DNA of 23,763 bases from an uncultured Muribaculaceae bacterium (GCA_910586475.1 CAJUHM010000017.1:18485-42247); one strand, 5' to 3'; positions 1 through 7,537 are shown, counted from the first letter of the stretch. Made by a program: numbers and translations. Notes: generated from the sequence alone by a model not told the origin.

Positions 1-1
1 A

Positions 2-475
2 AGCATAACACCGCCGCGACCAATGACTCACGATCTTTTTGTCAGCTTCGCACACGCTTTCGGCGTGAAACTGCGCGAAGTCTTCATCTATCGTTTCGAA
101 GACGGAATCTTCTCATCCGAACTGACTTTCACCGACGGCGAACGCACCATAGCCATAGACTCCCGCACCTCCGACGCGATTGCAATTGCAATGCGGACAG
201 GATCGCCGATCTTCACAACGCCCGAAATTCTCGAAGAGACAGGATTCATAATCGAAGAATCAGCCTCAGTCTCCGACGAAGACGAAGCTGCCGCAGCAAA
301 TGCTCCGGTTTTTTCCGAAAACGATGATGAAACAGAAGATGAATTCGACGAACCACGAATCGAGAACTACAGTGTCGAAGAGCTGCAGCGCACCCTCGAG
401 CGCCTGATTCAGCAGGAAAACTATGAAGAGGCAGCACGAGTCAACGAAATCCTTAAAAAGAAACTCAACTCCTGA
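2..475 (+). CDS. Bifunctional nuclease (BFN/DUF151) domain protein with C-terminal UVR motif, 5'-truncated
   Basis: The frame is open to the left edge: the codons before the ATG at 23 read SITPPRP, continuing straight into MTHDLF. In this family a PRP(L/M)THDLF stretch lies in the middle of the BFN domain, so the true start is outside the window and the ATG at 23 is internal. The visible part holds the second half of the BFN fold, with the conserved IDSRTSDAIAIA segment. An acidic linker rich in Asp and Glu follows, and then a UVR-like helix pair ending QENYEEAARVNEILKKK, like the UvrB/UvrC interaction motif. BFN proteins have been reported to have nuclease activity in some organisms, but the cellular role in Bacteroidetes is unsettled. 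It is the first visible member of a four-gene plus-strand run, with 72 bp to the transporter gene. Family assignment is firm; function is inferred. Confidence 0.88.
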   Translation, partial: SITPPRPMTHDLFVSFAHAFGVKLREVFIYRFEDGIFSSELTFTDGERTIAIDSRTSDAIAIAMRTGSPIFTTPEILEETGFIIEESASVSDEDEAAAANAPVFSENDDETEDEFDEPRIENYSVEELQRTLERLIQQENYEEAARVNEILKKKLNS

Positions 476-547
476 TCTTCCTCCTCACAATCCGCCTCAT
501 AACTAATACACCATAGAGAATTACTAATCAAATAACATCGAAAAACA

Positions 548-1897
548 ATGTCAGCAATAAAAGTCAAACTCGCAGCGATGAACTTCCTGGAGTTCGCCGT
601 ATGGGGAGCATATCTCGTCTCATTAGGTATTTATCTGGCCGGCGTCGGTCTCGGCGACAAAATCTATTGGTTCTACACCGTCCAGGGTATCGTCTCGATC
701 TTCATGCCTGCCGTCGTCGGCATAATCGCCGACCGCTGGGTCCAGGCCCAGAAAATGCTCAGCCTGTGCCATCTGATTGCAGGACTGTTCATGGGAGCAG
801 CCGGAGCATACTGTCTTTGGGCCGGCGACAAAATCGAATTTGCTCCGCTCTTCACCCTCTACACCATTTCCGTGGCATTCTACATGCCGACAATCGGCCT
901 GGCCAACTCCGTAGCCTACACCGCACTCAACAAAGCCGGGCTTGACACCGTTGCCCATTTCCCGCCGATCCGCGTGTTCGGAACGATCGGATTCATAGCC
1001 TCGATGCTTCTGACAAACTTCCTGCCCATCAACGGAGTTTCGATGCAGAAAACCTTCTTCCAGCTCTTTTCGTCAGGCATTCTCGGCCTCATCCTTGCAG
1101 CCTACGCGCTGACCATGCCCGCATGCCCAGTCAACAAAGGCGGGTCCACTTCGATTTCCGAAGCTCTCGGACTCAAGGCATTCGCCCTGTTCAAACAGCG
1201 CAAAATGGCAATCTTCTTTATCTTCTCCATGCTTCTCGGAGTCTCACTTCAGATAACAAACAGCTACGGATCGACCTTCATCAACGCCTTCGAACAGGTC
1301 AGCCAGTATGCCGACAGCTGGGTGGCTCAGAATGCCACTGCGCTGATCTCGCTCTCTCAGATCAGCGAAACGCTGTGCATTCTGCTGATCCCGTTCTGCC
1401 TGAAACGCTTCGGAATAAAAGGAGTCATGCTCATCGCCATGCTCGGCTGGGTTCTTCGCTTCGGCTTCTTCGGACTCGGAAATCCCGAAATGCCGGGCGT
1501 ACTGCTCTTCATTCTGTCATGCGTAGTCTACGGAGTAGCCTTTGACTTTTTCAACATCTCCGGATCGCTCTATGTCGATCAGCAGACCGGCAAAGAAATA
1601 AGATCGAGCGCTCAGGGACTCTTCATGCTCATGACCAACGGCGTCGGAGCCACGATCGGCACGCTCGTCGCCGGCCAGATCGTTAACCGCTTCGTCTACT
1701 CCCGTCCGGCTGAAGCTCAGATCGACGGATGGCAGACTTCATGGTACATCTTTGCAGCCTACGCTATGGTTGTGACTGTGCTCTTCTGGCTCATATTCCG
1801 CGACACTTCGAACCCTTCGGTCAGCGAAGCAAAAGCAGCTGACATCGACGGCCAGTCACCCGAAGGACTAATCACCGGCGATCCCGACTGCAAATAA
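548..1897 (+). CDS. nupG: NupG/XapB-type nucleoside:H+ symporter (MFS)
   Basis: This is a 449-residue inner-membrane protein with about 12 hydrophobic segments. It begins with a family-typical stretch (LAAMNFLEFAVWGAYLVSLG, from about residue 8) and carries GIIADRW after the second segment, matching the nucleoside:H+ symporter branch of the major facilitator superfamily. It would import nucleosides with protons. Length is slightly above the roughly 420 residues of enterobacterial NupG because of a polar C-terminal tail (about residues 425-449). The start is the ATG at 548, preceded by an A-rich leader (cgaaaaaca) and no Shine-Dalgarno, normal for Bacteroidetes. I saw no TAnnTTTG promoter in the 72-bp gap upstream, so it is probably cotranscribed with the nuclease-family gene. 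Substrate range cannot be read from the sequence. Confidence 0.88.
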   Translation: MSAIKVKLAAMNFLEFAVWGAYLVSLGIYLAGVGLGDKIYWFYTVQGIVSIFMPAVVGIIADRWVQAQKMLSLCHLIAGLFMGAAGAYCLWAGDKIEFAPLFTLYTISVAFYMPTIGLANSVAYTALNKAGLDTVAHFPPIRVFGTIGFIASMLLTNFLPINGVSMQKTFFQLFSSGILGLILAAYALTMPACPVNKGGSTSISEALGLKAFALFKQRKMAIFFIFSMLLGVSLQITNSYGSTFINAFEQVSQYADSWVAQNATALISLSQISETLCILLIPFCLKRFGIKGVMLIAMLGWVLRFGFFGLGNPEMPGVLLFILSCVVYGVAFDFFNISGSLYVDQQTGKEIRSSAQGLFMLMTNGVGATIGTLVAGQIVNRFVYSRPAEAQIDGWQTSWYIFAAYAMVVTVLFWLIFRDTSNPSVSEAKAADIDGQSPEGLITGDPDCK

Positions 1898-1922
1898 AAC
1901 ATAACCAACCCCGCCCACGACA

Positions 1923-2630
1923 ATGATCATCTTCTACGCGCCGGATATTGAAACAACTCTGACGCTCCCTGAAAGCGACTCACAGCACGCTGTACGCGTC
2001 CTTCGCCTCCGTCCGGGAGCTGAAATGAAAGTCATCGACGGCAAAGGCCACGCGTTCACCTGCCGCCTGCTGGATGCCCATTCCAAAAAGGCCACCGTCG
2101 AAATCATATCACGTGAACAGATGCCTCTTTGCTGGAATCAGCAGCTGACAGTAGCTGTCGCTCCGACAAAACACATGGACCGCATGGAATGGCTTGTCGA
2201 AAAACTGACAGAAATCGGCGTCAACCGGATCGTACCGCTGCTGTCGAAACGCTCCGAACGCAAGGAAATAAAGATCGAACGTCTCGAAAAGATTGCCGTC
2301 TCGGCAATGAAGCAGTCGCTTAAAGGCGTTCTCCCGACGATATGCCCGATGACACCCGTCCGACAGTTCATTGATGTCTGCGACAGCTCGCAGCGATTCA
2401 TAGCCCACTGCGACGATCTCTCAGAGCGGCAACTGCTCTCAAGACTCTACAGGCCTCTCACCGACGCCGCAATAATGATCGGACCGGAAGGAGACTTCTC
2501 GCCCGACGAAGTCACCCATGCACTCACCTCCGGATGGAAACCAGTGACTCTCGGCGACAACCGGCTCCGCACCGAAACGGCTGCTCTCGTAGCCTGCGAC
2601 ACCTTTCATATAATTGACCAACTCCACTAA
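1923..2630 (+). CDS. rsmE: 16S rRNA (uracil(1498)-N(3))-methyltransferase RsmE
   Basis: This 235-residue protein belongs to the SPOUT class and methylates N3 of U1498 of 16S rRNA in the assembled 30S subunit, using S-adenosylmethionine. An N-terminal PUA-like part (MIIFYAPDIE onward, with SQHAVRVLRLRPG) is followed by the conserved segment PTKHMDRMEWLVEKLTEIGV. The trefoil-knot cofactor site is MIGPEGDFSPDE followed by LGDNRLRTETAAL near the C-terminus. Length is typical. The gene starts 25 bp after the transporter and lies 21 bp before kdsA, so cotranscription is likely. No anomalies were seen. Confidence 0.95.
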   Translation: MIIFYAPDIETTLTLPESDSQHAVRVLRLRPGAEMKVIDGKGHAFTCRLLDAHSKKATVEIISREQMPLCWNQQLTVAVAPTKHMDRMEWLVEKLTEIGVNRIVPLLSKRSERKEIKIERLEKIAVSAMKQSLKGVLPTICPMTPVRQFIDVCDSSQRFIAHCDDLSERQLLSRLYRPLTDAAIMIGPEGDFSPDEVTHALTSGWKPVTLGDNRLRTETAALVACDTFHIIDQLH

Positions 2631-2651
2631 TTCATAAACGCATTCTCAGAA

Positions 2652-3461
2652 ATGGACAACCGAATCATAAAATCGATCTCACCCTCGGAAAACTTCTTTC
2701 TTCTGGCAGGCCCGTGCGTGATCGAAGGCGAAAAAATGGCTCTCGACATCGCCGAATCAATCGTTGAGACAACCTCACGCCTCGGCATTCCCTACGCCTT
2801 CAAGGGATCCTACCGGAAAGCCAATCGCTCACGAATTGACTCCTTCACCGGAATCGGCGACATCGAAGCACTCAGAATTCTGAAAAAAGTCAATGAGACA
2901 TTCGGATGTCCCGTTGTGACCGACATCCATTCGGCCGCTGAAGCAGAAATGGCCGCTGAATTTGTCGACATCCTCCAGATCCCCGCGTTCCTATGCCGCC
3001 AGACAGATCTACTTGTTGCAGCAGCCGCAACCGGTAAAACCGTCAACATCAAGAAAGGCCAGTTTCTTTCGCCTGAGTCAATGCAGTTCGCGATCCAGAA
3101 GGTGCGCGACGCCGGCAACAGCGACGTTGCCATAACCGAACGCGGCGTCAGCTTCGGCTATCAGGATCTGATCGTAGACTTCCGAGGCATCCCGCAGATG
3201 CAGTCGTTCGGCTGTCCGGTGATCCTTGATGCGACCCATTCGCTCCAGCAGCCCAACCAGGCTGCCGGTGTCACAGGCGGACGTCCCGACCTGATCGAGA
3301 CAATAGCGCGCGCAGGCATCGCCACAGGTGTCGACGGACTCTTTCTCGAAACCCATCCCGAACCATCGAAAGCCAAGAGCGACGGAGCCAACATGCTTCC
3401 CCTTGACCAGCTCCCCTCTTTGCTCGAAAAGCTCTGCGCTATCCGCGCCGCCATCCGGTAA
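2652..3461 (+). CDS. kdsA: 3-deoxy-8-phosphooctulonate synthase KdsA (metal-dependent type)
   Basis: A 269-residue cytosolic enzyme that condenses phosphoenolpyruvate with arabinose 5-phosphate to give Kdo 8-phosphate, the precursor of the Kdo sugars of lipopolysaccharide. Visible family motifs include AGPCVIEGE at about 19-27, KGSYRKANRSR, a DILQIPAFLCRQTDLL segment, DATHSLQQPNQ and a C-terminal LFLETHPEP followed by SDGANMLPL. Cys22 replaces the Asn of the E. coli metal-independent enzyme. Together with the His of DATHS, the Glu of LETHP and the Asp of SDGAN it supplies the four ligands expected of the metal-dependent class. It is the last gene of the left-hand plus-strand run and ends nine bases before a long perfect palindrome that probably terminates transcription. 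Confidence 0.96.
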   Translation: MDNRIIKSISPSENFFLLAGPCVIEGEKMALDIAESIVETTSRLGIPYAFKGSYRKANRSRIDSFTGIGDIEALRILKKVNETFGCPVVTDIHSAAEAEMAAEFVDILQIPAFLCRQTDLLVAAAATGKTVNIKKGQFLSPESMQFAIQKVRDAGNSDVAITERGVSFGYQDLIVDFRGIPQMQSFGCPVILDATHSLQQPNQAAGVTGGRPDLIETIARAGIATGVDGLFLETHPEPSKAKSDGANMLPLDQLPSLLEKLCAIRAAIR

Positions 3462-3469
3462 GACCGACG

Positions 3470-3520
3470 AACAGAGAACCGGCATTGAATCCCGCGGGAT
3501 TCAATGCCGGTTCTCTGTTT
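3470..3520. terminator. Perfect 50-nt palindrome between convergent kdsA and phosphohexomutase genes
   Basis: Two 25-base arms (3470-3494 and 3495-3519) are exact reverse complements with no spacer. In RNA they would fold into a stem of more than 20 bp closed by a small CG loop. On the plus strand the stem runs into ctgtttgtttac, a modest T-rich tail; on the minus strand the following bases are not T-rich. It lies between the kdsA stop (3461) and the stop of the converging gene (3539). The best reading is a factor-independent terminator, stronger for the plus strand, that also insulates the two converging units. Confidence 0.8.
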
Positions 3521-3538
3521 GTTTACGCTTCAACGCGA

Positions 3539-5290
3539 TCAGATTCCAAGATCGGCCTTCACAGCAGCGATCTTCTCGGCAGCGCGTGCGTTTGCCGCAT
3601 CGTAGTCCTCTGCAGAAGCCATCTTGTCATGTACCTCGATATAGAACTTGATCTTAGGCTCGGTTCCCGAAGGACGGATCGAAACCTTGGTGCCATCCTC
3701 TGTAAAGTACTGCAGCACGTTAGAGAACACCGGCATATCCATCTTTTCAACTGTTCCTTCCTTGACATTCGTCTTGTTGAGACTGTCATAGTCCTTGATG
3801 GTGACAACTTCGCTTCCGCCGAGTGTCTTCGGAGGATTCGAACGGAAATTGCGCATCATGGCCTGGATCTCCTCAGCACCCGACTTACCGGGACGGACAA
3901 CAGAGATGCCCTCTTCGTGAGAATAACCGTATTTCATATAGATATCCTGAAGCATCTGGAGGAAGTCCATGCCTTTTTCCTTCGCCCAGGCAAGAGCCTC
4001 AGCCATCAAGGAGATTGCAGAAACTGCATCCTTATCGCGGCAGAAATCCTCCGCGAGGAATCCGTAGCTCTCTTCACCGCCTCCGAGATAGCGGCAGGTT
4101 CCCTCATTGGCTGCGATCACGGCTGCGATCCATTTGAAACCGGTGTAGCAGTCATACATCGTGATATTGTTGGCATCGGCAATCGCCTTGATTGTCTCAG
4201 TCGTCACAATAGTCTTCACGATATACTCCTTACCGGTCAGACGACCCAGCTCAGCATTGCGCGTCATGATATAGTTGAGAAGAATCATGACGATCTGGTT
4301 GCCGTTGATCAGCACATATTCGCCCTTGTTGTCGCGAAGGACCACACCGATACGGTCCGCATCCGGGTCAGACGCCATCACCAGATCCGCATTGACCTCT
4401 TTTGCTTTCTCGATAGCCATAGCCATCGCGGGAGCATTTTCGGGGTTCGGAGACTCGACTGTGGGGAAATCGCCCGAAGTGATGTCCTGTTCCGGAACGT
4501 TGATAATATTCTCGAAACCATAGTTGCGCAGCGATTCCGGAATCAGATGCACGCCTGTGCCGTGGATCGGAGTGTAGACAATCTTCAGATCGCGATGATG
4601 GGCAATTGCTTCAGGGCTGAGCGAAAGAGCTTTGATTTCCTTAAGGAATGCTTCATCAATATCGTGGCCGATAATCTCGATCTTTTCGGGATTGGCCTCG
4701 AACTTGATTTCTTCAACGCCGTTGATCTTATTTACGTGGTCAATGATATTGACATCGTGGGGATTGATAATCTGCGCACCATCTTCCCAGTATGCCTTGT
4801 AGCCGTTGTATTCTTTCGGATTGTGGGAAGCTGTGATGTTGACACCGCTCTGGCAACCGAGATGACGGATGGCAAACGAAAGTTCGGGAGTCGGACGGAA
4901 ACTGTCAAAGAGATAAGCCTTGATTCCGTTGGCCGAGAAAATGGCTGCTACGATCTCTGCGAATTTGCGCGAATTGTTGCGCACGTCGTGGCCGACTGCC
5001 ACCTTGATTTCGGGAAGATCGGCAAATGCCTCCTTAAGATAGTTGGCGAGACCTTGTGTGGCCGCACCGACGGTATAGATGTTCATGCGATTTGTTCCTG
5101 CGCCCATGATTCCGCGCAGACCGCCTGTTCCGAATTCGAGGTCGCGATAGAACGACTCAATCAGTTCAGTCTTGTCGGGATTGTCGAGCATACGCTGCAC
5201 TTCAGCGCGGGTTTCGGCATCATAACCGCTGCCAAGCCATTTTTCCGCTTTGGCTGTCACTGACTTCAAGAGTTCTTCGTTATTTTCCAT
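3539..5290 (-). CDS. Phospho-sugar mutase (phosphoglucomutase/phosphomannomutase, alpha-D-phosphohexomutase family)
   Basis: This 583-residue cytosolic enzyme interconverts hexose 1- and 6-phosphates, linking glycolytic intermediates to sugar nucleotides for glycan and polysaccharide synthesis. All four signature sites are present: the phosphoserine loop TASHNP (153-158, Ser155), the metal loop DPDADR (308-313), the sugar-specificity loop GEESYG (405-410) and the phosphate-binding RPSGTEPK (539-546). GEESYG is the form usual in PGM2-like phosphoglucomutases, so glucose 1-phosphate is the likelier substrate, though mannose phosphate or phosphopentose activity cannot be excluded. The gene stands alone on the minus strand, converges with kdsA, and has a good Bacteroidetes promoter about 145 bp upstream. 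A 592-codon open frame lies antisense across most of it; I treat that as a codon-usage shadow. Confidence 0.93.
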   Translation of the reverse strand: MENNEELLKSVTAKAEKWLGSGYDAETRAEVQRMLDNPDKTELIESFYRDLEFGTGGLRGIMGAGTNRMNIYTVGAATQGLANYLKEAFADLPEIKVAVGHDVRNNSRKFAEIVAAIFSANGIKAYLFDSFRPTPELSFAIRHLGCQSGVNITASHNPKEYNGYKAYWEDGAQIINPHDVNIIDHVNKINGVEEIKFEANPEKIEIIGHDIDEAFLKEIKALSLSPEAIAHHRDLKIVYTPIHGTGVHLIPESLRNYGFENIINVPEQDITSGDFPTVESPNPENAPAMAMAIEKAKEVNADLVMASDPDADRIGVVLRDNKGEYVLINGNQIVMILLNYIMTRNAELGRLTGKEYIVKTIVTTETIKAIADANNITMYDCYTGFKWIAAVIAANEGTCRYLGGGEESYGFLAEDFCRDKDAVSAISLMAEALAWAKEKGMDFLQMLQDIYMKYGYSHEEGISVVRPGKSGAEEIQAMMRNFRSNPPKTLGGSEVVTIKDYDSLNKTNVKEGTVEKMDMPVFSNVLQYFTEDGTKVSIRPSGTEPKIKFYIEVHDKMASAEDYDAANARAAEKIAAVKADLGI

Positions 5291-5434
5291 ATCAATATAT
5301 TATTTAAGGATTTGAATTTTGTCATGAGTCTGATAAGGGGAGATTGGGGTGGCGCATTCCAATCAGCCGGATTGCGACCCGATCAGCGTCCACGCCGGTG
5401 GCAACGCCGACTGAAAACACACGACCTCCCGAAG

Positions 5435-5466
5435 CAAATTTAGCTATTTATATTTATAACAACAAA
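5435..5466 (-). promoter_or_regulatory. Bacteroidetes-type promoter for the phosphohexomutase gene
   Basis: Read on the minus strand, TTTG (5466-5463) is followed after 20 bp by TAAATTTG (5442-5435), an exact match to the Bacteroidetes -33/-7 consensus TTTG-N19/20-TAnnTTTG. Initiation would fall near 5428, giving a 5' leader of about 135-140 bases before the ATG at 5290. Confidence 0.65.
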
Positions 5467-5617
5467 GATATTCATGTGAATTTTAGACCCGATCCCACAA
5501 AAAATGTTAATGCATGAAAGGTCTGTTTTCGAAGAATTTTCACACGCTGAATAACGGATGCAACTACCCTGACAACCGATGAAACCTGACGGATTCATTC
5601 TGATCAGACCGGCATAC

Positions 5618-5657
5618 TAAAAATTCAGGCCACGCGTCGTCTGACACGTGGCCTGAA
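5618..5657 (-). terminator. Rho-independent terminator of the ompA-like gene
   Basis: On the minus strand an 11-bp perfect stem (TTCAGGCCACG, 5657-5647, pairing with 5634-5624) with a 12-base loop is followed by TTTTTAG. It begins 41 bases after the OmpA stop codon. Hairpin strength, the T-run and placement all fit an intrinsic terminator. Confidence 0.85.
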
Positions 5658-5697
5658 ACTTATATAGGATTGTGAATTTGTCCTTTTTCGGGAAACC

Positions 5698-6891
5698 TTA
5701 CGGCTGAGTGAAAATCACGATACGATTCCAGTTATTTTCGGGATAAGGCTGGGTCGAGCTACCGAGACCATTGACAGTCAGACGGTCTGCGCTGATGCCG
5801 TATTCGTTGACAAGCGCATCGACAACTGCCTGTGCACGACGCTGCGAAAGTGCCTGGTTATATTCTGCAGTACCGGTCTCGCGGTCAGCATAACCGTCGA
5901 CAGACACTTTTGTATCGGGATTGGCCTTCATCCACTGTGCTACGTTGTAGACATTGACCATTTCTTCGTCGCTGATGTAGGAAGAATTGATCTTGAAACG
6001 GACAGCTGCCATCATCGGCACCCCCTTTGAAACTTCGGTCACTTCAGTCACCTCAGGACAGGGAAGCTGAGCTTCTGCATTCGCAAGAGCCACTGTCGTA
6101 GCTGCGAGCTGGCCGCGGAGATCATTGACCTTACCATTGAGATCGTCGATATAGCCGAGATAATCACACGGATTATAGCTTTCGAACTTGCGACCGTTGA
6201 CATAGAATGTCAGACCGCCGATAGCACTGATGTTGATGTCGACCGGACGACCTTCGATGCAGTTGTTATAGTTATCGCCGTAGAACGAAGCGCGTCCTTC
6301 AGCGAAGAAGTCAACATATTCGCAAAGACGGAAACGGAACTGAAGTCCGGCAGAAACGGGCAGACACCACTCATTGCTGCGGACCGTTCCGTGACTATTA
6401 TAGATATTGCCGTTGTTGTAACGGAAATCATAGACAAATGTTCCTCCAAGTCCGACATAAGGCACCATCGAGAAAACGCGGTCAGCCTTGTATCCGTTGA
6501 TCGAATTGAACATATCCCACATGAAATCAAGGTTGAGATTGGCTACACGAGCTGAATTCGTGAGCGTCTGATTCCAATGGATCGCACCATAATAGCCGCT
6601 GAAACGGAATCCGAGGTAAGGCGAGAACCAGCGTCCTACGCCAAGATTGTATGTTGCTGTCATTCGGCGGCGTCCGTCAGAGTTCTCTACAAAGGGGCTC
6701 TGGACACCCGCACCAAGCTGAATAAACCAGTTATCACGCCATGAAGAAGAATAATGTGTCTTGCATTCAACCGGCTTCGAAACCGTAATGCTTTCCTGCT
6801 CAACAACTACTTCCTCCTGAGCAGAGGCTATATTTGCACAGAGGAGCATGCTCCCGCAGGCAACAGCTGTCAAAAAATGGTTCGTTTTCAT
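5698..6891 (-). CDS. OmpA family outer-membrane protein (N-terminal barrel, C-terminal peptidoglycan-binding domain)
   Basis: This 397-residue protein starts with a Sec signal peptide (MKTNHFLTAVACGSMLLCANIASAQ, cleavage expected after about residue 25). Residues from about 50 to 235 alternate polar and hydrophobic or aromatic residues (GAGVQSPF, GVGRWFSPYLGFRFSGYYGA, VPYVGLGGTFVYDF), as in an eight-stranded outer-membrane barrel. A short linker with a possible coiled coil follows (DLNGKVNDLRGQLAAT). The C-terminal OmpA domain (about 290-397) carries VSVDGYADRETGTAEYNQ, then the family signature ALSQRRAQAVVDAL and the GISADRLTVNGLG segment that bind peptidoglycan. The role is probably structural anchoring of the outer membrane. 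It is monocistronic with a terminator just downstream, has a long AT-rich upstream region, and is probably highly expressed. Barrel topology is inferred, not calculated. Confidence 0.93.
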   Translation of the reverse strand: MKTNHFLTAVACGSMLLCANIASAQEEVVVEQESITVSKPVECKTHYSSSWRDNWFIQLGAGVQSPFVENSDGRRRMTATYNLGVGRWFSPYLGFRFSGYYGAIHWNQTLTNSARVANLNLDFMWDMFNSINGYKADRVFSMVPYVGLGGTFVYDFRYNNGNIYNSHGTVRSNEWCLPVSAGLQFRFRLCEYVDFFAEGRASFYGDNYNNCIEGRPVDINISAIGGLTFYVNGRKFESYNPCDYLGYIDDLNGKVNDLRGQLAATTVALANAEAQLPCPEVTEVTEVSKGVPMMAAVRFKINSSYISDEEMVNVYNVAQWMKANPDTKVSVDGYADRETGTAEYNQALSQRRAQAVVDALVNEYGISADRLTVNGLGSSTQPYPENNWNRIVIFTQP

Positions 6892-6946
6892 TCTCTCAAA
6901 ATTTAAAAGTATACAATGATAGATAGATTTTCTCTTATTTCTGCGT

Positions 6947-6975
6947 CAAAACCGTATAAACGGCAAGCGGTTTTG
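6947..6975 (-). promoter_or_regulatory. Inverted repeat in the 5' leader of the ompA-like gene
   Basis: CAAAACCG (6947-6954) and CGGTTTTG (6968-6975) are exact reverse complements separated by 13 bases. A competing smaller hairpin, CCGT/ACGG (6952-6955 with 6960-6963), shares one arm. It lies 56-84 bases upstream of the ompA start. It could be an mRNA leader stem that affects stability, or an operator; the sequence does not decide. Confidence 0.35.
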
Positions 6976-7022
6976 CGGTGCGTTTGACTATAATAACATT
7001 TCCTATGCAATGAATGTTTCCG

Positions 7023-7030
7023 CAAAATTA
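7023..7030 (-). promoter_or_regulatory. Possible -7 element of the ompA-like gene promoter
   Basis: On the minus strand TAATTTTG matches TAnnTTTG exactly, about 130 bases upstream of the ompA ATG. I found no good TTTG at the usual 19-20 bp distance, so this rests on one element only. Confidence 0.35.
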
Positions 7031-7100
7031 CAATTTTTTCCGATTTAATTATACTTTTATGCAATAAAAAACAGCCCTTAACGTCACAAAAACATTCAGA

Positions 7101-7220
7101 CTACAGACCTGAAAGCCCTTCGAGTTCATCTCCGGCCCCGTCCTGACCTCCAGTCGGACCGTATCTGAGCCCGCATCCGAAACGGCTTCCACCAGACATT
7201 GACCCCTCCGTATGTTTCAT
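7101..7220 (-). CDS. Candidate small Gly-rich ORF, 39 codons, unknown
   Basis: An ATG at 7220-7218 opens a 39-codon frame ending in TAG (7103-7101). The peptide has 12 glycines in 39 residues, with a core RFGCGLRYGPTGGQDGAG and an acidic C-terminal part (DELEG). Three observations favour translation: the start is preceded by an A-rich leader (gtgaaaaaaca) like those of recognised genes here, the frame coincides with a GC-rich island in otherwise AT-rich intergenic DNA, and no larger gene overlaps it. Against it, codon use is not clearly that of neighbouring genes, no exact promoter lies upstream on this strand, and I recognise no family. The island could equally be a non-coding RNA or gene remnant. 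Confidence 0.27.
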   Translation of the reverse strand: MKHTEGSMSGGSRFGCGLRYGPTGGQDGAGDELEGLSGL

Positions 7221-7307
7221 TGTTTTTTCACATACCGACGCTAAGAAACTGTTCCCAAATATTTGTTAATGCCGGGGGATGGGGCCTAAAGTTTTCTCAC
7301 TGCGCCC

Positions 7308-7337
7308 TTTGTATTAGCGACAAAATGCGTAACTTTG
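7308..7337 (+). promoter_or_regulatory. Bacteroidetes-type promoter upstream of dxr
   Basis: TTTG (7308-7311), an 18-bp spacer and TAACTTTG (7330-7337) match the Bacteroidetes consensus at both elements. Initiation would be near 7344, leaving a leader of close to 200 bases before dxr. This is the best promoter for the dxr-to-fbp run; none of the downstream gaps in that run exceeds about 45 bp. Confidence 0.75.
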
Positions 7338-7384
7338 TGGTGAATTAAAGGAACTGTTACAAATTAATTCCAAAAAAAACAATT

Positions 7385-7537
7385 ATGCCAGAAGCTGTAA
7401 CTCTATTGAGATCGTATCAGGTGCTTTTTGCCAAGTCTCATCAGTCGCATAGCCTGTTATGCATCCTCTTCGGCTCGCAAAAATCATCCGCAAAATCCTC
7501 TCAATCAAGTTCGCAATTAAATTTAAGCAGTTTCTAA
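7385..7537 (+). CDS. Candidate upstream ORF (50 codons) in the dxr leader
   Basis: An ATG at 7385, preceded by an A-rich tract (ccaaaaaaaacaatt) as is usual for translation starts in this phylum, opens a 50-codon frame that stops with TAA at 7535-7537, four bases before the dxr ATG. It is the first start codon after the predicted transcription start (about 7344). The peptide begins MPEAVTLLRSYQVLF and ends in a Ser/Gln-rich tail (SSAKSSQSSSQLNLSSF). Codon choice (tta, cta, aga, agt) differs from the neighbouring genes, so it is either a translated leader peptide coupled to dxr or a chance frame. I recognise no family. A short stem (GCATA 7447-7451 with TATGC 7458-7462) lies within it. Confidence 0.3.
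   Translation: MPEAVTLLRSYQVLFAKSHQSHSLLCILFGSQKSSAKSSQSSSQLNLSSF

Larger units (their letters stand above)
5291..5697. other. Intergenic region between ompA-like gene and phosphohexomutase gene (407 bp)
   Basis: No convincing coding sequence lies here; the longest ATG frames I read are under about 20 codons. From the right it contains the terminator of the ompA-like gene (5618-5657), an AT-rich stretch with a 10-bp palindrome TCTGATCAGA (5599-5608), the promoter of the mutase gene (5435-5466), and a leader of about 140 bases (5291-5430). The leader is much more GC-rich than its flanks between about 5340 and 5430. It includes a 6-bp inverted repeat (5342-5347 with 5359-5364), so it may fold, but I recognise no known riboswitch in it. 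Confidence 0.6.

Noticed and set aside
23..475. ATG at 23 as the start of the BFN/UVR gene
   Set aside because: The frame continues upstream to the window edge with residues that match the family, so this Met is internal.
3485..5263. A 592-codon open frame on the plus strand lying antisense to nearly the whole phosphohexomutase gene
   Set aside because: It is explained by the codon bias of the sense gene. Its product is Cys/His/Arg-rich without any recognisable domain, and the sense strand carries all four mutase signatures.
5599..5608. Palindrome TCTGATCAGA downstream of the ompA terminator
   Set aside because: A 10-bp palindrome is likely by chance in this length of sequence, and nothing nearby suggests a binding site.
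7101..7220. Small SRP RNA or similar structured RNA in the GC island
   Set aside because: A GGTCAGG string is present on the minus strand, but the GGAA tetraloop and AGCAG side of the SRP apical domain are absent, and I could not form a long continuous stem.
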